From assembly GCF_001514495.1 (NCBI RefSeq), contig NZ_BCNM01000016.1:111688-175687 (forward strand): a stretch of 64,000 nucleotides of DNA, given 5' to 3'. The notes beneath the pieces were generated by a model that saw only the letters and a list, made by a program, of their open reading frames with translations, had not been told where the DNA came from and searched no databases. This document shows, in pieces, positions 59,997-64,000 of this stretch (position 1 is its first letter; every line of letters begins with the position of its first letter). Both the position numbers and the translations under genes were made by a program. Origin of the DNA: Paenibacillus pabuli NBRC 13638 (GTDB taxonomy: Bacteria; Bacillota; Bacilli; Paenibacillales; Paenibacillaceae).

Positions 59997-61691
59997 CTAC
60001 TTTTTGCGATCAGGGTCTTTGGGATGCATCATACTTGGACGCTTCTTCATCATTCTTAAAGGTGCCCGAATAAAGAAATCTTTCCAATCCGATAGGCTGT
60101 AAGGCACAGCCGGAGTGACATAAGGTACGCCAAAGCTCTTTAACCGAACCAGATGGCTGCAGAGCAACAAGAAAAACATGACTACTCCAAACAATCCATA
60201 GATCGCCGCACAGAACATTCCTACAAAGCGCAATATACGCAGTGTTATTCCGGCACTATATGTAGGGATGGAGAACGAAGAAATCGCAGTAACTGCCACT
60301 ACAATAACCAGAAACGGACTGACAATTCCGGCCTGTACTGCGGCATCCCCAATAATCAGACCGCCTACGATGCCCATCGCTGGTCCAATGGGCTTGGGCA
60401 GGCGAATGCCTGCTTCCCGCAAAATTTCAATCGAGGTTTCCATAATCAACGCCTCAATAATAGAGGGGAAAGGCACACCTTGTCTGGTTTGAATAATCGT
60501 TAAAGCCAGCTTGGTCGGAATAAGACCCGGATGGAACGAGATAAAGGAGATATATAAAGCGGGGCCCAGCAGGGCAATCGTAGCCGCCAAGAAACGAAGC
60601 ATACGCAGAAATGTCCCCGGAATCCAGCGCTCGTAATAATCTTCGGGAGATTGGAGCAGCATGCTGAAGGTGGACGGTACGATTAATGCAAATGGCGTTC
60701 CATCCAGTAAAATAGCTACACGTCCCTCTAACAACCCACTGACTACACGGTCGGGCCTCTCTGTATTCTGTACCTGTTGGAAGGGACTCAGTTCATCATC
60801 CTCAATCAGTTGTTCCACATAACCCGATTCCAGCATGATATCCATGTCCAGCTTCTGGACTCGTTTTTCCACCTCGGCAACAAGGTCGGCATTGGCAATG
60901 TCCTCAATATACGCAATAACCAGATCCCTCTTCACCCTGGCGCCCACCTGATACTTGGTCATAAACAGGGCATTGTTGCCTCCGAATTGCCGCAATAGTC
61001 CAGTATTATCGCTTAACCGCTCGGTAAAACCGATTCTTGGCCCGCGGAGAAGTGCCTCCGATACCGGCTCTTCAAGGCTGCGGCTTTTCCCCTTGGCTGA
61101 GCCAACAAGAAGAGCTCCTGGCATTCCTTCAATAAGTAGAGCGTTTTTGCCGGTAAGAACTGCCCGCGCCGCTTGTTGCAGCGTCTCCGCTTCCTGAACT
61201 TGACTAACAGGCAGCAGCTGACTTCTTACGTAAGCTTTGATTTCATTTGCATCCTTCGGTTGTTCGAACATTTTCCGCTCTGTGTCGGGAATCCCCTCAA
61301 TCATAAGAGGCGTAAACATATGCGTATCGATCAGATCATGATCCACTAGCCCATCCACGTATATGACAGCTGCAGGCGTGTTCGTTCCTCTTATCGTAAA
61401 CTCCCGTATAAATACGTCCGCATTCTGACCAAACGTTTCTTTTACACTAATCAAATCCTTAGCATAATCCCCCGTAATCCGTACATTTGCGTAACTCCCA
61501 GTCTCTTCGTTCGACGAAGAATGGGTCGATTCATCCTGACTTTGTTGATCTTCACTGGAAAATGTCCCTTTTTTTAAGGATGAGCGAAACCACTGATACC
61601 CTTTCATGAACAATATCGGCATCAAAAATAATAGAAAAGCCTGTGCCCAAATAGGCCACTCCGGCACATAAGAACCAATTTTCGACCACAT
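59997..61691 (-). CDS. GerA-family spore germination protein with extra N-terminal membrane helix
   Basis: A 564-residue A subunit of the germinant receptor. The soluble part (DLISVKETFGQNADVFIREF, GFTERLSDNTGLLRQFGGNN) is followed by DLVIAYIEDIANADLVAEVE and the membrane part with GVPFPSIIEALIMETSIEIL and PIGPAMGIVGGLIIGDAAVQ, all canonical. The N-terminus has an additional hydrophobic segment (WAQAFLLFLMPILFMKGYQW, about residues 15-34), then a Ser/Glu-rich linker; most GerA proteins begin with the soluble domain. I prefer ATG 61691, behind GGGGTGA, over GTG 61700. Confidence 0.9.
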   Translation of the reverse strand: MWSKIGSYVPEWPIWAQAFLLFLMPILFMKGYQWFRSSLKKGTFSSEDQQSQDESTHSSSNEETGSYANVRITGDYAKDLISVKETFGQNADVFIREFTIRGTNTPAAVIYVDGLVDHDLIDTHMFTPLMIEGIPDTERKMFEQPKDANEIKAYVRSQLLPVSQVQEAETLQQAARAVLTGKNALLIEGMPGALLVGSAKGKSRSLEEPVSEALLRGPRIGFTERLSDNTGLLRQFGGNNALFMTKYQVGARVKRDLVIAYIEDIANADLVAEVEKRVQKLDMDIMLESGYVEQLIEDDELSPFQQVQNTERPDRVVSGLLEGRVAILLDGTPFALIVPSTFSMLLQSPEDYYERWIPGTFLRMLRFLAATIALLGPALYISFISFHPGLIPTKLALTIIQTRQGVPFPSIIEALIMETSIEILREAGIRLPKPIGPAMGIVGGLIIGDAAVQAGIVSPFLVIVVAVTAISSFSIPTYSAGITLRILRFVGMFCAAIYGLFGVVMFFLLLCSHLVRLKSFGVPYVTPAVPYSLSDWKDFFIRAPLRMMKKRPSMMHPKDPDRKK

Positions 61692-61778
61692 CCGGCTCAC
61701 CCCATTATTTAGACTTTCTTGGTATCATGGAGTATTCTTTCCCTGATTGCTCACAATAATTCCCTCATTTTGCATAAC

Positions 61779-61810
61779 AAAAAAAGCAGATGCCTCTGTC
61801 AGCATCCGCT
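61779..61810 (-). terminator. Terminator after the PAS/MCP-signalling gene
   Basis: AGCGGATGC and GCATCTGCT arms around an eight-base loop, followed by TTTTTTT on the minus strand, 30 bases past the stop. Confidence 0.9.
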
Positions 61811-61839
61811 TCCTTATTGGGGTTATGATGTTACCTTAT

Positions 61840-62790
61840 TTATACAATTCGGGTTACGTGCTGGGCCTTCTCATCCAGTAGATGTGCAGACACTGCAATG
61901 GTTGTAAAATCGTTCATTGCCACCTCAATCTGCTGCTGGCTTCGCTCCACGTATCCTTCCACCTCCTGTGTTCCACCAGAAATGTTCATAATCTCTTTCG
62001 TAATCCCGTTCACACTATCCCGAATCTCATTGATCGATTGTTCGACCATGGCTGACAGTTTCCTTACTTCTTTCGCTACAACATCGAATCCGCGTCCGTA
62101 TTCGCCTGCATGTGCCGCTTCAATCGCAGCGTTCAGGGCCAGAAGTTGCGTCTGCGACGCAATCTCCCGGATCGTTCTAACAATCCCTTGGATCGAACCA
62201 GCTTGCTCTTGTAGATGAATCAATGTAGCCCGATTATGCGCGGAAACTTCAGATATATACTTGATACTGGACATCAGCTCACGGCTTCGCTCAATTCCGA
62301 TATCAGCATGTTCATTCAAATCATGAGACATCGTCTTTAATTCGTTAACCACAGCCGAAATATTGTTCTGACGGCTCGTAATGTTTGTAGCTATTTTGGA
62401 TACACCGAGGATGTTATGATTCAACTCATCATACACAGGCATATATGTTGCCTCAAGCCATACGGAATTTCCCTCTGCATCCTTGCGTTCAACCTTGTCC
62501 TGGAAGCTTATACCTTTAAATATATTGCTCCAAAACGCGTTGTAGTCAGGGCTTTTCACGAATTCATCAAAACAAAATTGCTCATGCTGCATGCCATACA
62601 TCTCATCTACCGTATAGCCCATCGTTTGCGCAAACACTTCATTCACATAAGTAACCCTGCGATCCATATCAAATCGAATGATAGCCAGACTTTTCTCCAT
62701 GGCCTTGATGACCAACGCGTCGGTGACAACCTCTTTCTTTTCAACATCTAATACAGGCAAAGCGATCCCCACTCCCTGACTTCTTCCCAT
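61840..62790 (-). CDS. Soluble PAS-domain methyl-accepting chemotaxis-like protein
   Basis: A 316-residue protein lacking membrane segments. A PAS domain (SLAIIRFDMDRRVTYVNEVF, AQTMGYTVDEMYGMQHEQFC, then a PAC-like SVWLEATYMPVYDELNHN) is joined to the conserved hairpin tip of MCP signalling domains (IREIASQTQLLALNAAIEAA, HAGEYGRGFDVVAKEVRKLS). The signalling part is short for an MCP, with fewer heptads. It may sense redox or a small ligand in the cytoplasm. The start is uncertain: 62790 ATG has a weak ribosome site, and a TTG at 62832 is an alternative. Confidence 0.85.
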   Translation of the reverse strand: MGRSQGVGIALPVLDVEKKEVVTDALVIKAMEKSLAIIRFDMDRRVTYVNEVFAQTMGYTVDEMYGMQHEQFCFDEFVKSPDYNAFWSNIFKGISFQDKVERKDAEGNSVWLEATYMPVYDELNHNILGVSKIATNITSRQNNISAVVNELKTMSHDLNEHADIGIERSRELMSSIKYISEVSAHNRATLIHLQEQAGSIQGIVRTIREIASQTQLLALNAAIEAAHAGEYGRGFDVVAKEVRKLSAMVEQSINEIRDSVNGITKEIMNISGGTQEVEGYVERSQQQIEVAMNDFTTIAVSAHLLDEKAQHVTRIV

Positions 62791-62994
62791 AATTAAACCG
62801 TTCTCATTCTGGCAGTTCCTGCTGTATTGCAATTATGTATCCAACGGAATAGAGACGACTCTATTATGGTATACTCCAATTGCAGTCAATTGAATCACTT
62901 CCAAATCAATTTTTAAAAATTTGTCCACGGCTTGACTTTTTATACCCAATAAACCAACCATCTAAACACTATTTTTCATGAGCAGTTTCTAACA

Positions 62995-63020
62995 CAAAAA
63001 GAGGCGGTTTTCCCGCCCCT
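62995..63020 (-). terminator. Terminator after the RpiR-type gene
   Basis: GGGCGG/CCGCC(T)C hairpin with TTTTTG on the minus strand, 75 bases past the RpiR stop. The 62791-63094 gap shows no gene. Confidence 0.85.
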
Positions 63021-63094
63021 AATTATGGGATAACATTCCATAGGCTTGATGTTATCTGTAGTCGTCTCTGTGCATTACGCTGTCTATTCATCCA

Positions 63095-63928
63095 TCAACC
63101 TCGCGGCAATTTGTCGGCATAACGACTGCGCAGATCAGCCAGCCGTTCGAGCTTGGACAGTGCATGCTCCTTCTGCATCAACCCCACCGCCAGCACCAGT
63201 TGTTCCATCAACAGTAATGGAGTAACCATGGAATGGAATTCGCCAAGCTCTCCTCTGCTAACGTAAAAAGATAATTCCGTCCCCAATCCATATAACAGGT
63301 CTTCCCGATCTGTCACAAGTACGGCTTTGCTGCCTGTATCTCTGGCATAATCCAGAATGACCTCTGCTTCAGGCAAGAGTCTTGTGAAACACATCAATAA
63401 CACAACATCCTCCCGCTGCATGTGCATCAGTGATTCCAATAATTCATGACCACCTCCGGTGAGGTGGATAACCGTCAATCCGAATCTGGACAGCCGAAAG
63501 GACAACAATTCCGCCAAACCAGCAGAAGGCCCTGGAGCATATATGTATGCTCTTCGTGCCTCTGCAAGAATAGCAGCAGCATGCTCCAAATCCCCCTGCT
63601 TCATATGGGACAACGTCTCCTGCAAATGGTTGACGGAGGCTTCCAGTAACTGAACGGGAAGGCTGTCCGTATCCATGCGGGATATGGTTTTATTTAATTT
63701 GAGGGCAGGCGTAGTGTCTTCGGATGTGCGAAGCCGGATTTTAAATGCTTTGGCATTATCATATCCAACCGCGCGCCAGAAACGGGATACGGTCGCAATA
63801 CTGACTCCCAGCCTGTCGGCAATCTCCTGCTCTGTCATGAACAGAATCTCCTCTGGATTGCGTTCAACAAAATCAGCAATTTTCAGATGGCCGGGTGATA
63901 GTTGTTCTTTATGAGTAAACAAATTCAT
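63095..63928 (-). CDS. MurR/RpiR-family transcriptional regulator
   Basis: A 277-residue regulator: N-terminal HTH_6 domain (SPGHLKIADFVERNPEEILF, MTEQEIADRLGVSIATVSRF) and a C-terminal SIS sugar-phosphate-binding domain (AYIYAPGPSAGLAELLSFRL, VVLLMCFTRLLPEAEVILDY, AVLVTDREDL). AAGGAG precedes the ATG at good distance. Its target genes are probably beyond the window edge or elsewhere; no sugar-phosphate gene is beside it here. Confidence 0.92.
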   Translation of the reverse strand: MNLFTHKEQLSPGHLKIADFVERNPEEILFMTEQEIADRLGVSIATVSRFWRAVGYDNAKAFKIRLRTSEDTTPALKLNKTISRMDTDSLPVQLLEASVNHLQETLSHMKQGDLEHAAAILAEARRAYIYAPGPSAGLAELLSFRLSRFGLTVIHLTGGGHELLESLMHMQREDVVLLMCFTRLLPEAEVILDYARDTGSKAVLVTDREDLLYGLGTELSFYVSRGELGEFHSMVTPLLLMEQLVLAVGLMQKEHALSKLERLADLRSRYADKLPRG

Positions 63929-64000
63929 TCCGTATGCACTCCTTTTCTATATAAATTGAATTAAAGAATATTTACACTTGCCACTTCGATGCCAGAACAA
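63929..64000. other. Window edge, upstream region of the RpiR-type gene
   Basis: AT-rich sequence expected to hold the promoter of the RpiR-type gene; nothing else can be supported. Confidence 0.4.

Noticed and set aside
1..64000. Prophage, insertion sequence, integron, CRISPR or tRNA genes
   Set aside because: No integrase, transposase, phage structural gene, regularly spaced repeats or tRNA fold was found on reading both strands.

Overview
This window looks like a chromosomal segment of a spore-forming Firmicute, most likely Paenibacillus. The evidence is moderate GC with strong GGAGG-type ribosome sites and frequent TTG/GTG starts, a GerA/GerB/GerC germinant-receptor operon, a Spo0E-type phosphatase, LipO/LplB-type sugar importers paired with YesM/YesN-type two-component systems, an S-box (SAM-I) riboswitch, CcpA-type cre sites and sigma-A promoters. 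The genus is an inference; no rRNA or marker gene is present. I see no tRNA, rRNA, CRISPR array, prophage or intact insertion sequence.

Layout. 1-5000: end of a response regulator, thiD, and an operon of response regulator, histidine kinase and ABC-2 exporter. 5000-9650: a DegV protein and a two-permease ABC-2 exporter operon ending in a zinc deacylase-like protein. 9900-15800: a fructan/sucrose ABC importer with GH32 hydrolase and LacI repressor, with tandem operators on a consensus promoter and a cre box. 15900-18600: YtkA-like lipoprotein with BdbC, a divergent HxlR/nitroreductase pair, and a stalk-domain gene remnant. 18975-20290: a 189-bp inverted-repeat element likely to fold, leading into a duplicated stalk-domain secreted protein.

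20500-26700: a type VII secretion (T7SS) effector island. It has a WXG100 protein, an uncharacterised accessory protein, a WXG-headed toxin candidate with a glycine-zipper tail, a membrane immunity candidate and a DUF4176 protein, followed upstream by a SUMF1-like protein and a large uncharacterised protein. No secretion ATPase or other machinery is in the window. 27000-34750: an oligosaccharide importer (lipoprotein, two permeases, no ATPase) with YesM/YesN-type regulators. 34800-38650: Spo0E-like phosphatase, a WYL regulator with two BtrH-like paralogues, and a zinc-ribbon miniprotein. 38650-44000: ArsR/MFS pair, SET-type MFS, SnoaL-like protein, Rrf2 and AraC regulators.

44000-49100: two convergent oxidoreductase modules (Gfo/Idh plus aldo-keto reductase; Gfo/Idh plus TIM-barrel isomerase), each with a divergent AraC regulator. 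49400-54850: a second OmpR/histidine kinase pair with a MacB-like ABC system. 54950-57600: S-methylmethionine permease and homocysteine methyltransferase under a SAM riboswitch. 57650-61700: germinant receptor operon. 61800-64000: a soluble PAS/MCP-signalling protein and an RpiR-type regulator.

The best candidates for something undescribed are the T7SS toxin/immunity locus with its neighbours, the 189-bp structured element, and the BtrH-like paralogue pair under a WYL regulator.
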